Assembly (NCBI RefSeq): GCF_019578655.1
Contig: NC_063265.1
Location: 9,768,501-9,832,500 of the forward strand
Source: Ricinus communis
Taxonomy: Eukaryota > Streptophyta > Magnoliopsida > Malpighiales > Euphorbiaceae
DNA: 64,000 bases
Reading direction: 5' to 3'
In this document: positions 11,043 to 22,815 of the stretch, in pieces
Layout: every line of letters begins with the position of its first letter
Position numbering within the stretch: the first letter of the stretch is position 1
Position numbers and translations under genes: made by a program
Notes under the pieces: model-generated
Database searches by the model: none
Seen by the model: the letters and a program-made list of their open reading frames with translations, nothing else
What the model was told of the DNA's origin: nothing

Positions 11043-12354
11043 CTTGACTCTAATTATCATAACTACTATTTGATATATTGCCATATAGGATATGATTCCT
11101 GGAAATAAAGTTTTTAGTGTTTTTTAATAATATGTTGCAGCTTATGCCTTTACCACGCTGCATTCCCTGTATTAGACTTTTTGTTTTTCTGCTGAGTGAC
11201 ATTCCGTTCAAGGAAGTTTATTAATAATCAAAGCTGATGATTCACTCTTGTGTTGTTACCATGAAAACTGGATCCCTCACTGTCTTGGGCTCCATCTCCA
11301 CCTGGATTAATTTTTCTAAAACTCGTTGACCAAGCTGGGTTCAAACCCATTAGCGATCCCCACCCACAGTTCTGCCTCAAAGACTGAACATGTCCCGAAA
11401 TAGACAATCAAGGTTTCCACACATAACAAAGTGAAATTTGGTTTAGTTGGACGATGAATGGAGAATTTGTATAAAAGTTCCAAGACAGTGGGAATCATTA
11501 CAGAAGCAGGGGAGGATGGTATTGGCGGGTGGGGGAAAGAGAGAGCCTTATCTAAACAAATACACACGAATAATTAGAACATGTCCAGAATTAACAAATC
11601 AGTTGCCCTGTACAATATTATACGCTTTACCTTAAGTTTTATTAGCTTATTTTCAAAAATAAACATTTTAAAGTTGAAAAATAGAAGCTAAGAACAGGAA
11701 ATAGAAATTATAGCAAACATAGAATCATTTAAGAGCTGAAGGAGAATAAAGAAAATTAAAGAAAGCGGCGTGAATGCTGATGGTTACTTCGTTAACAAAA
11801 AGCAGACACGACCATTAGAGAAATGGCAACGAAATGTAATAGTAAGAGTATATTAATTAAATTCACCATTTTAATGTCTTGAAAATGTCCGCTTTAGTCC
11901 TGGTTTGCCGCACGGTTTTGTCCCCTATTATGAAAACTATTAAAATACGTTGTGATTGATTTCAATCTTTTACATATTTGTTATTAAGTAAATATAATTT
12001 AATTTATTCATGCATTAATATATTTTAAAATACTGCTATAGAACAGCTTTTCTAAGCATCAGAAGAATGCATGAGCATCTTTCTTCTTTATTTTTGATAA
12101 TTCATAATTCATAGGGTGCCACCTGAATAGACAAACAGAAAGAATTAATTTTTGCACTGTCATTCGTCGAATCGAATGTTTTCTTTTGTTTTTTTATTTT
12201 ATTTTTTTATTTCATGTGTTTATGGAACATCCCACGCATATTCATTATGGAAGTTAAAAACTATACATGTAAGACCACATTAATTGCTTGAGCAAAATCA
12301 CATACTTGGAGATTGATTGAATAAAAGCAACCGTATCAACTTAATTAATCTCCA
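11043..12354. other. Spacer between the duplicated phytocyanin units
   Basis: 3' flank of the intact gene and promoter of the decayed copy. Open frames at 11316-11567 (-) and 11447-11635 (+) overlap each other and resemble no family. The homologous stretch near 13080-13345 does not keep them open, so they are not called as genes. Confidence 0.55.
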
Positions 12355-12910
12355 ATGGCTTCTAGTCAGCTTGTTGTCTTCGCCATTGTGGCAATTATCC
12401 TTCCTGCAGTAGCTATGGCAACTGATTTTCTTGTTGGGGATGATAAAGGCTGGACTGTTGGTGTTAACTGTACCGAATGGAGTAATGGCAAAGCATTCTA
12501 CGCCGGTGACAGATTAGGTAATCTTTTCATTTTCTAACTCTGTTTATTTTGTTGAATTTTCTTCCAAAGCAGGGGGGTTCATGTTTTATCTTATAGTTGA
12601 GAAATGCCTGGCTGACTTGTCAGTTGGTGAAGGCATGTTACAGCTGGGGTTATATGTATGTGATAAACTCTAATTTACTTGGAACAAAGTATTTTTGCAG
12701 TGTTCACCACATAACGTGTACAGAGTTAACGGGACTAGCTTCAAGGAATGCAATCCATCAGGAATTCTTATGAACAGTGGAAATGATACAGTCATACTTG
12801 ACCTACCAGGTAAGAAATGGTTCATTTGTGGCGTTTCAAGTCGCTGTGAGGTTGGACAGAAGCTAGTCACTGCGAGGTTGGAACCCACGCCAGCTACGGA
12901 ATCCAACTAA
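12355..12910 (+). pseudogene. Decayed stellacyanin-type phytocyanin copy
   Basis: Exon 1 (12355-12517) is open and close to that of the 10312 gene. At the normal exon 2 acceptor (exon from 12701) an 11-base deletion, relative to the sister gene, follows TGTTC. It removes the KYES codons and shifts the frame, giving a stop four codons into the exon. Downstream the old frame is still open: PHNVYRVNGTSF leads to a copper site WFICGVSSRCEVGQK, in which the second His ligand is Arg. An alternative acceptor, ACAGAG ending at 12725, would restore the frame but skip the first His. The GPI tail is deleted and a stop follows at 12908-12910. Even if spliced around the break, the product would lack both copper histidines. 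It is called a pseudogene; a copper-free secreted protein is a less likely alternative. Confidence 0.78.
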
Positions 12911-13451
12911 CTCCTACAGATGTAGAGGATGATTACAATATGACCTGATATTTATAACTGCAAATTGATATATAAGGCATACTTCTCCAACAAGTCTTTA
13001 CTAACTATCAAGCAGCTCATGCCTTTAATAAGCTGTGGTTCCCTGTACCAGACACTTTTTTTGGTGTGCGAGGGGGAGGGGGAAGTTTTCTTGTATCAAC
13101 ATTTCTCATTAAGGTATGTGGTCGTAGCCATCTTTTGCTGCTGCCTGCACTGACAAATTTTCCCTCTCATTCCACACATAACAAGAGAAGTAGAGAAATC
13201 CTGTGAAATATTAAATTTAAAAATTTCACTAAAATCCATAACACAAGCAGGGAATGGGAAAGAGGGATTTATATAAAATAAATACTAAAAATTAAAATAT
13301 GTCTACAATTAAGGAATCAGGTGCTCTGTACAATATGATACATTATTCGTGCAATAACAAATTATACAAGTTGGACATGCCAAAAGTACAAATTTTTTGG
13401 TTGCTCCTGAATGCTTGCTGTTCAGCCTTCTAAAAAGATCAGATAAACCCA

Positions 13452-16400
13452 TCAATCTGCACAAATGGAGAACTATCAATGAAAGGAGAAGGGATAAATA
13501 GATTATTACGTAAATGAAAAGGTCTTAAAACTGCACACCTAGTTACAGTACAAGGCATATATCCTAAATTTCGTGAATTTCTTTTACCATTACAGCATTT
13601 ATAGCCTACTAAGATTCAAAAAGATTTAAGAAATGAAAGCGAAAGGAGCCGTGTAAATTGTAGTTTGGCTAGGAATATCTTTATTCTTTACCCCGAAAAG
13701 TTTGGAAGATAAAATATATATACAGAAAGATAAGCATACACTGAGGTGAAAGCCATTAGTACACATCAATCCGTTTTGAACTCCACAGGAAGTTTAAGAA
13801 CCTATTCTTAAATGTCTTTCCTGCAAAACGGAGAACTCTACAAAATAGTGAAGGCTTATTCTTCAAGAGCATTTGGATTAGTAGTTGGGAGACAACAGCC
13901 AGCACTTGGACTCCCACTCATTAGTTTGAAGTGTTTAATAGTGTTTGAAAATCTAGTAGTTGGCATTTGAGATTAACACAAGCTCAAAAAGCTCAAACTT
14001 CTAACTGCTAATGTTTGGATCCCAAAATCTAATCCCTAAACATCAAACACACAGAAGAGAATTATTAAAAGAAATTCCAAGGTTGAAACTGCACAATGAA
14101 TTTCTTGAGTCAAAGATAGTTCCAATTCCTATTCCAATTTCCAACCCAATGAATTTTCTTGGACATTTCAAGAACGTTATAACACTAAGATGAAAATTAG
14201 ACCAAAATATAGACTTACATCTGTGGTAGTCTCTTCCAGTTCCACGGTAAGGAGGTTGTTCCCTCTGCAATGAAACCGTAGATTACTATTAAACACATAT
14301 CAAGGATATACACATAATACTGACAGAGAAAATTAAATCTACCTATCCACAGAGAAAGGCACCTCCCCCCAAACCAAAAGGAAAAAGAATTTAAATAATT
14401 AAATAGATAGATAATTCACAAATACATCATCGATAATTACCTGAAAGCCATTTGCATAATCTGAGTATCTGTGACCTGACAAGAAGAAACATGCCAAAAA
14501 TAAAGTGAAAATAATAGATGATTTGATAATATCATAAAGCCACAATCAATGCTACATGACTTTACCTAACCCATAATCAGCACCTTGTCGCTGGTAGTAT
14601 GAATGAGGCACCATCCCAGCCCCTGGGAGAACTTCGCCACGGCTAAGGAGGCCAAAAGAAAAAAAAGGAGGAGGAATTAGTTGTCACTAACAAAAGCATA
14701 AATCCATCTAAATGATGACATTGTCAATCCATCAATTTGTGTGTATGCTCATGTGCGCATAGAGGGTGAGAGAGGGGTCTTGAAATGGAATGCATGAGAG
14801 ATTGCTCGCCAAGTATTGAACCTAAGCAATTTCAGAAATTAGGACTTAAAACTAAATGTACCTTAGAGTTCGAACTGGAAAAGAACTTCCCATGTGGATA
14901 TGTGTCTGCCCTCTAGGATCTGAATAGCTCATATTATCTTCCTGCATTTAAAGTTTAAACAAAGGTTAATGGCAGGTGACAAGGATTTAGGTTATGGGAT
15001 TCACCCAGCAATCAGTCAAGGACTTACTAATGCAGAAAAAGGGCGTTTCTGTCCAGGTAATGCTTGAGAATAGGCCTGATTCGCGATTCCTACCCCTGAG
15101 AAAAAGGCACTTTATTTAGACATTCAGTTTTTTTCTCTGCAATTAATACAGCTAGGGGACGAGCTGAGATGAAAGATTGCAAAGTTGGAAAAAGAGAGAG
15201 CAGCCAAAATCTTCTTTTCGTTTTTGGATGCGAGGAAGGGGAGGAATAGAGGGGCCAAGAAAAGGAAGCCAGCACATCTATCGCTTTCTTTCATCCATGC
15301 ATCTGGACATGCTGAAAGATGTAAATATGCACATATCTTAGGATGAAGATTCAGCTTATGTGAATGGTCTTCTTATATCCAGAAACGAAAAAATGTTTAG
15401 GCATTTGCAAATGGCCATGTGAGTCTGCCGGGATATTTGAGAAGAAACAAAACCACACCCTAGTAAGAAAACAATTATAATACAGCTATGAACCATTTTC
15501 AGTATGAAATCATCAGGGTACAATGTTTTACCCATATTCAGCTCTCAATAGAGTCATAGGATTTAGGGGGAAAGAGTAGCTAGGAAAGTAGGGTGAACAT
15601 AGTAGCAAGTCTTGAGAAACTGTATAAGGTCAACCATCAACTTGTGAAAAGATTTCTTAAATCCCAAAACCCATTGCTAATTAGGTAATTTAATTGAAGT
15701 AGGACTACTAACAGCTCTTCCCCACGATTTTGCAATTGTACCAACTTATCTATGTTCAGAATATAAATAAATCCTCTGTAGCTACACTATATCAAAGATT
15801 AAAAAAGGAAAAGAGAAAAAAAGAAACTGCAGTAGACTGCAGTGCCAATGCTAAAAGTAGGCAGGTAAGTCCAGTAAGTTTTTGAGTATAAAGCAAAAAC
15901 ATCATATTTTATTGCTATGTCCATCAAGAACATATTCTGATTCAAGCATAATACGAAGCACATCAAGGAACAATGTACATAATGAAAAAATAGACATGGT
16001 AACAAAATACCTGGACCTATTCTTGCTTGCATTTGCTTTCGTAGAGCTCGCTCTGCTAATCGTTGTTCAAGTTCAGAAGTTCCAGGTGACCTTAAATCAT
16101 CTGTTCTTTGACTCTTATTACGTACTGCAGGAATCTCCTTGTTTCTAAGTTCAATTTGCTTTACAGGATCTGAAAGAAATGAAAGGTGTTGCTTCATCAT
16201 CTCATCACAAGAAATGTTTCTCATCATCGATAGAAACTGTTTAAATATTCTTGCAATGCATAGAGTAAAAACATGTGTGAATAAAAGCACATGGGAAAAG
16301 ACATCACTAGATCCAGCAATTATCTTTCTACTGTCTTTCATTCCAAGAATAAGATCCATATCAAACAAAGAGGAGCAGTTTCCATTAGCACTTTACTCCT

Positions 16401-19400
16401 ACTATAGTCAAAGGTCTATGCACCAACATCCATTGCAAGATTCTCTGAAATCAGAAAAGCCAAAAAAACTGACAAAACAAATGTTTTGGAAAAAAAACCA
16501 TACCCATTGGACATGTGAGAAACATGACATGCCAAATCTCCTTCCAAATAAGCATTCTCTAAGCAGTACCATATGACAGCTCTGTATTGTCCCAATCAGC
16601 CAATAACAGAATATGCATGAAAGATGGACAAATAGCCAGTAACAGGTTATACGAGGAAGATGGACCTATAAGGCCATTTCAGTGTTCATAATTTACAAAT
16701 ACACACACACAGCATAATATTATAAAGATGATTTTACAAAACCTTATGCATGATACTTTTCTTCTTTTTCTCTTCTCCCTTTTGTTAAGAAATAACTTGG
16801 TAATTGGAATACACTCAACATGCTAATAAAAAATACTCAGAACTACTCTTCTGCTCTTATTTGATCCAATTCCTCAGTAACTTAAGAATATATTCTATCA
16901 GCTAATGTTCAATTTGAAAATATGTTTGCCCCAGGAGAAAACAAACACTCACATTGTGTTGCATGCTTTGGTTTGGAGATTTCTTTTATAGTAGGCTTGG
17001 AGACTCTCTTATGGGGCTTGCCCTTAGGTATAGGCTTCGCAAGGGATACCTTCACATTTACCTAAATCATGTTGAATATCATTTTTAGTAATCAAAAGAA
17101 TACATATTATTTCAAAAGAAGTCATCAGAAAAATTTGCTAGCAATCAAACTGTCTTTGTGCAAAAATAAATAACCTGAGATCCCTCATTAGTCAATGTCT
17201 CATGGTAGAATGATTCTATGCAAGCAAGAGCAGCTTCACGGGTGCTAAAATTAATAAAGGCAAAGTCTTTTCTCCTCGAGGAATGCAGATTTCGGGAAAG
17301 AACAATATTCTCAATTTCTCCGAACTTTGTAAAGTAACTTCTCAGTTTCTCTTCATCCCATGAAGGAGGTAAGTACTCTGCATAAACGGACTTCACCTGC
17401 AAAAGGAACAGGTAAGTGCAGAATAATTCAGTAGATATCCTAGTAGAGATGAAGTTGAGAAGCCTCAGTAGACAAACCTTCAGCAGTTCTTCTTCATCTG
17501 GCTCACTTAAGGGCTCAGCCCAAGCAACTTTTATATTTTGAAGCTTTCCTAGGTCCTTCTTATGAAGTTTCTTGAAAGCAATTTGAGCATCTTTGTGAGT
17601 TTCAAGTTCTACAAATGCAAACCCGCGATTACGTCCCACATTAGAAGGATCAGTCATCACTATGACCTTATCTATTTTCTCAATTCCTATCTCTTGCAAC
17701 AGTTTGATGACCTGCCCAAATGAAACACGTCATATTGATACACATTATTCAAAACTGTAGGAAAGAAATCAATAAATGTGGAAAAACTTACATCTCCATT
17801 TGTCCATTTCTTGTCAATGTTACCAAGAAAAATTGTGTCATTGCCCTCAACAGGTGCTACAGCACACTGCTTTCCACAAATCTATCATTCAACATTAAGA
17901 GAGAGAAAGAGAGAAGATTAGCCAAATGATAAATTGAATATTAAAATCAAACCCTGAAGGCCTTACAAGTAACTAAGATCATGCAGGACATGACAATGAC
18001 AAATGGATAAGTGTCCAAGTAAGTTTAACCATTACACAAAACAATGATATCCTTATTGTCATGATTAGGACTATCCCATGATCTTGCTAGATTGAAGACT
18101 TCGTTGTGCCCTATGAGAACTATAGTCATTAAGGGAATAAATCACATCAATTAATTATTTGTGTTAAGGGAATAGTCAAATTAGTAATGCACTAAATCAT
18201 TAGTTCAAAGAAAACCACCTGTTTCAATCTGAATCAACAAATGTAGTAGAAACTTGAAATTCGGTTGTAATAACATTTGAAAAAGCAAACATATATATAA
18301 CCTTCATGAAGCATTTTAGATATAGACTTGCATTGAACTAAGAAATAGTACTTATCCTAGCAAAAGGGTTATCGCAAGCTAGAACATAAAGACCCTCACA
18401 GTGATTGATGATGCATTTAGAGAATTAAGGAGCTGAGAAGCAGAAATAATAAAACTACTAGACATAACATGTAATTCTCTAGGAAAAGAAAAGGATAGTT
18501 AATTACCGATTAACACTGTTATCATATATTATGTTAACAGCAAGCTCACTATTTAGTCTCAGATAGTAAGAAATTTAAATACCTCAACTTTTGCATATTT
18601 TTCCAATGCCTTCTTCGCATCAGCGGCTGAAGAATACCTCAGAAATGCAAAGCGTTTATTCTTTCCTGTCTTGCTATTGGTCACTAACCTCAATTCGACA
18701 ATTTCACCCACTGCCCCAAAAACTTTCCTGATATCCTCCTCCCTAGCATCAGTGCTCAACCCACCAATGAAAATCTCTGTTCTTCTCCTCCTCCTCCTCT
18801 CCAATGCTTCCAATTCCCCACTCAAAGCTATCCTTCCATTATTCATCTCATTATCCTCCTTCCCTCCCTGATCATAACCATTACTTGAGTCCAGAACCTG
18901 AATCACACCCTCACTATTTGTATCCCCAACTATATCTGCGTTCACTACTTCCCTGGGCAATTCAGTAGCAGAATCAGAATTTGGAACTTCACCCTCATTA
19001 TTTCTTTCCCCAACTAAATCCATGTTCACTACTTCCATGGGCACTATAGTAGCACAACCACAGCTAGGAACTTCACCCTCATTATTTGTATCCCCAACTA
19101 AATCCGCATTCACCGCTTCTATGGGCAATTCAGAAGTAGAATAAGACTTTTGAACTTCAGCCTCATTACATCTATCCTCAACTAACTCCAAGACCATCTC
19201 TGCCATGGGCAATCCAGTACAAGAATCAGACTTTAGAACTATACCCTCATTACTTGCATCCTCAATTAACTGCTTGTCCACAGCTGCCAAGGGCATTTCA
19301 GTAACAGAATCACAGTTTCGAACTACACATTCATTATTTAGATCCCTAACTGACTCTGCATTTACCACTTCCATGGGCGATTCAGTAGAAGAATCAGAAT

Positions 19401-20274
19401 TTCGAACTACAACTTCGTGAACTAACTCCGGGTTCACCATTTCAGTGGCAGCAGAATGAGAATCTTGAACTGCACCCTTATTCTTTTCTGCATCCACTGG
19501 AATTCCAGTCACAATGGATTCTTGTTTTCCAGCTTCAGGAATGGTTTTCAAATTATCACCTTGCATAGAAACAGCTTTTTCCAATGGCACACCAACATCG
19601 CAATTTTGAACCTTAATCTTTCCACTTTCATCCTCTAGAATCGAACCATTACGTTCACTATCAAAAGTCTCTGTTTGCTTCTCCGAATCTTTATCATCCT
19701 CTACTCCTTCACTGCAAATCTTTTCACTGCCATCATTATCATCATAGCCGTCGTCATCATTATGAAAAACCTCTACTTTAGTGGTCAATTGTTTAGAGGA
19801 ACAAGTAGCCAAGTCTTTAATCATGGATTTAGGCACTCTCTTTTTCACCACTTTCTTCACAACCTTCTTCACCACTACCTTCTTCTTTACCTTCTTCTTC
19901 GGCTTAACCTCAACGTCAACCTCTTTCAGTGCATCTAATTCACGCACAACCACATTATTCTCCTCCAGAGCTAGGGTTTCGTTTCCCGCGCAATTATTTC
20001 TTTCATTCTGTTTCATATCAATCAAACAACTTTCCTGCTTCTCATCTATACAGCTGCTTTCAACAACACCAATTGCAATTGCAACCGAAGTTGCTTCCTT
20101 TATAATCGGAGCTTTAGCCTCGGCCTGCAAAACGGCAACATGAGAAGCTGATTGAGGTGTCGTTTTGGTGCCACCATTGTCCGGGGATTTAAGGTGAGGT
20201 GCAACGAGCTTGGCGGTGGCTCTAGTGAGGCGTGTAGGGCGGGGACCTGGTGGTGCCTGCTTCTTTGGTGCCAT
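13452..20274 (-). CDS. Triple-RRM RNA-binding protein, hnRNP-Q/R (SYNCRIP/LIF2)-like
   Basis: Twelve coding exons in transcript order: 20274-18583, 17881-17792, 17711-17478, 17396-17175, 17061-16953, 16169-16011, 15095-15028, 14941-14862, 14642-14566, 14475-14441, 14264-14219, 13456-13452. All junctions are GT-AG and in phase; the product is about 938 residues. The N-terminus is basic and lysine-rich (KKVVVKKVVKKVVKK near 131-145), then acidic, with six tandem 28-residue repeats (293-460). RRM1 is about 499-570 (RNP2 IFIGGL, RNP1 KNKRFAFLRY). RRM2 is about 578-660 (IFLGNI; RNRGFAFVEL). RRM3 is about 673-745 (VYAEYL; RKDFAFINF). The C-terminal part is rich in Arg, Gly, Tyr and Gln. Three closely spaced RRMs with this third-RRM form match the hnRNP-Q/R family, which acts in nuclear RNA processing and, for Arabidopsis LIF2, chromatin regulation. 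The last exon codes for one residue plus stop and is the least certain. Confidence 0.85.
18895..19398 (-). repeat. Coding tandem repeat, six units of 84 bp (28 residues)
   Basis: Residues 293-460 of the RRM protein are six units of exactly 28 residues. A typical unit starts SDSATELP, continues through EVVNADLVGDTNNEGEV, and ends in two or three variable residues. Every unit keeps length and frame while residues vary, and all units are acidic. They lie between the basic N-terminus and RRM1 and probably form a disordered spacer. Confidence 0.88.
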
Positions 20275-22117
20275 CGTTCTTTTTCTGTTTCCAATTGACC
20301 GGAATCGATAATTAGTTTACCGTTTTGGTTCGGTACAACGAGAGACGTGAGATTAGTGCGGCTCCTTTTTCCTTTCTTTTTTTTCTTTTTTCCTAATAAT
20401 GTAAATGTTTTATATTAAGGGAAAGCTGATGAGAGAGTCGATCTCTGATTGAGTTGAGTTGAAATTCCACGTGTACTTTCATCACCTGATCTAAACTATA
20501 TCTTCGTTAAGTAAAATACTATATTATATTTTCCTTATGGCATATTTTATTATCTTTAGGAAAAGTCAATTAGACACTTAATGTTTAATTTATTTCAATT
20601 AAATCTTATATGTTTTCAAAAGAGTTTAATTAAATTCCAGTTACATTTTCTTCTAATTGATAAAAAAAAAAAAAAAAATTCCAGTTACATAATGCGGTCA
20701 ATATTTTCGTCACTAATGGTGCTTTACTTAAATTTGCATCCAATAATTTGGTCACATAGCCATACATTGTTTTAATTTATTTTGCTATATTTATTTTTCA
20801 ACTTAAGTAATAGAATTTAGAAAATTAATATGAGAATTATCTTCTTTAAACAGATAAACAAAAATGTCTAGAATTTAGACATTAAATTCCAACCAAAAAA
20901 ATATTGAACTCGACGAGGTCATTCATAGGTGGTTCCGGCAACAATAAAATGGCGAGAGGCAGCCAAAAATGGAGGAGAAACTCAAAGCTTCATAGCAATT
21001 TTTAACATTTATTTAGCAACACTATGAGTTTTCCATTGTTGACACACCACCACCTTAGCGATTAAGGAAAGAAGACTGGGCTATTTTTCCTGGCCAAATG
21101 TATGAAGATGAAAGGTTCTTACTAGCTGGAAACGAATTGTTTTTAATTTTTTTGGCTATGTAATGATTGTTATTGCCTCAAATCTTGGATTAAATAAATC
21201 TTGAGTAGTGTTTTTTTCTTTAAATTTTGATTTAGAATATTTTTATTTAAATTTGGTATATGTCTCCACCTATATACCAAACTAATAGATGATTTATATA
21301 TATTAGCCTTAAATAATAGAATATGTAATCGAGACAAACTGTAAATTGACATGATGCATAGGGTTTAATTGAACTTCTTAGAAAAGATTAGGATTTTATT
21401 GGGACAAAATAAATACTAGGTGTTTAATTGATTCTCTAAAATTCTTAAGGTCTTTCTTTTTTTGCTTATGTAAAATTCTTAGGTTGCTGGTGCATAACAC
21501 ATGAGATACGACCTCATCGAATTATTGTCACCACTTTGGGTAATTGTGCAATTGTTCCTTATATTTTGTTAAGCAATTGTTAAATAGATTGAAGAGAAAT
21601 GAAAATTTTAAGTGATTAAATATAGACTGCTAGATATATTATATTTTTCATCTACTTATTCCTGCAAATTATATAATTATAATGGACGAATCATTTTCGT
21701 TCGTTATTGCTTTATTTTTCTTTTTCTTTTTCTTTTTCGATCTATTGTATGGAGTCAAAACAGAAATACAATTTTAGTCAATGTAACATATGAATCAAAT
21801 CTTGAGTATTTGTTTAAATTAATTTCAAATAGTTAATGGATGGTTGGGTTTACTCAGGCCTGAGTTCTAGGTGAAACTATAATGTCTGGATTTTACAGCT
21901 TTGAGGCTTTGGATTGTGATCAATAAAACTGCCCTTTTAGAGTATTAGCATATAATCTTGTTATGACCCCAAAAGAAAAAAAATGAACCAGCAGATTTTC
22001 TGTTAAGAGTAGCATTGGAAATTCAATTAAAGAACCAACATTTATAAAAGCTTCTGAAGATGATAATGTCATGCATATTTAGAAATCCAATATTATTGAA
22101 GCAACATTACGAAACAA
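20275..22117. other. Intergenic region, no gene seen
   Basis: Contains the 5' flank of the RRM gene and the 3' flank of the RTM2-like gene. AT-rich with an A-run near 20661. No coding, RNA or mobile features were recognised. Confidence 0.5.
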
Positions 22118-22726
22118 TTAGCACTGGACATGAACGCAGTAACAATACTTGTAAACAAATGCTCCAAAAGCCATGGCCAGTGCCATCACTGCAACTTGTC
22201 CAGCCAACTTAGCATATAGTCTGGGCCTGGAACTTGAACTTTCTCGGCCGACAAGGTAAATCGATGGCAAACATGCATTGAATGAGGTGCTATCTCCATT
22301 GCTGCCTAAATCTTTAGATGGGGTTATCTTAGGAAGTGATATAGTAAGAACTCCTCGGCTGCTGAACTTGGCACGAATTTCAGACGTTTTGCAATGCTTG
22401 GAAACTTTAATTTCTTTGCGGAAACGACTCAGGAGATTATTATTTATAGGACGTTCTCCAGTGATGACTAAAATGCCACTCTTTAGCTGAACCTTGAGTT
22501 GTTCTTTCTTGTAATCTATATGTATATACTGATTATAAGAATAGAAAAAGACCCAAGTATATATACATAAATATTAAGGGATTCTTGCGCGTATACAGAA
22601 AAAGAAAGGAAGAAATTTACCTTGAAGATGGAGCTGAAGGGAATCACATCCTTCCTCTGTTTGCCACTTGCAATATGGTTCAAAATCTTCATAAGAGGTT
22701 TTGATGCCTGCAGCTGTTGTTTCCAT
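22118..22726 (-). CDS. RTM2-like HSP20-domain protein with C-terminal membrane anchor (copy 1)
   Basis: Two exons, 22726-22621 and 22515-22118, encode 167 residues and join in phase 1 within the HSP20 fold. The family-typical start YEDFEPYCKW is followed by a divergent alpha-crystallin domain: LQLHLQ, KKEQLKVQL, LVITGERPI and RFRKEI are conserved strands of HSP20-like proteins. Residues about 137-157 are hydrophobic (AVMALAMAFGAFVYKY) and form a single tail anchor. Arabidopsis RTM2, with the same plan, is a phloem protein that limits long-distance movement of potyviruses; most relatives have no known role. The ATG at 22726 was chosen because it matches the start of the second copy. An in-frame ATG at 22759 would add 11 residues. 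The intron is 105 bases. Confidence 0.85.
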
Positions 22727-22807
22727 GGGTGGAACCTTTCTGCTCTGGGTTTCTTTCATGCTGCTGATCAGTCCTGAAGGAGATATGATAAGGATTTCTA
22801 ACATCTC

Positions 22808-22815
22808 TTTTTATA
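22808..22815 (-). promoter_or_regulatory. TATA box of RTM2-like copy 1
   Basis: TATAAAAA on the minus strand, about 85 bases upstream of the chosen ATG. The identical octamer sits at the same relative place before copy 2. It makes an ATG at 22804 unlikely, because transcription should begin downstream of it. Confidence 0.6.

Larger units (their letters stand above)
10188..13345 (+). repeat. Tandem segmental duplication, unit about 2.04 kb
   Basis: The block from CATATTCATTATGGAAGTTAA (about 10188) through the gene and its 3' flank to about 11640 recurs from about 12232 to 13345. Shared blocks include the 5' leader (GCAACCGTATCAACTTAA), both exons, and 3' flanking sequence such as CCACACATAACAA and CTGTACAATAT. 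The offset between the two start codons is 2043 bases. Confidence 0.8.

Noticed and set aside
11316..11635. Overlapping short frames on both strands between the duplicated phytocyanin units
   Set aside because: The homologous stretch near 13080-13345 does not keep either frame, and no family was recognised.
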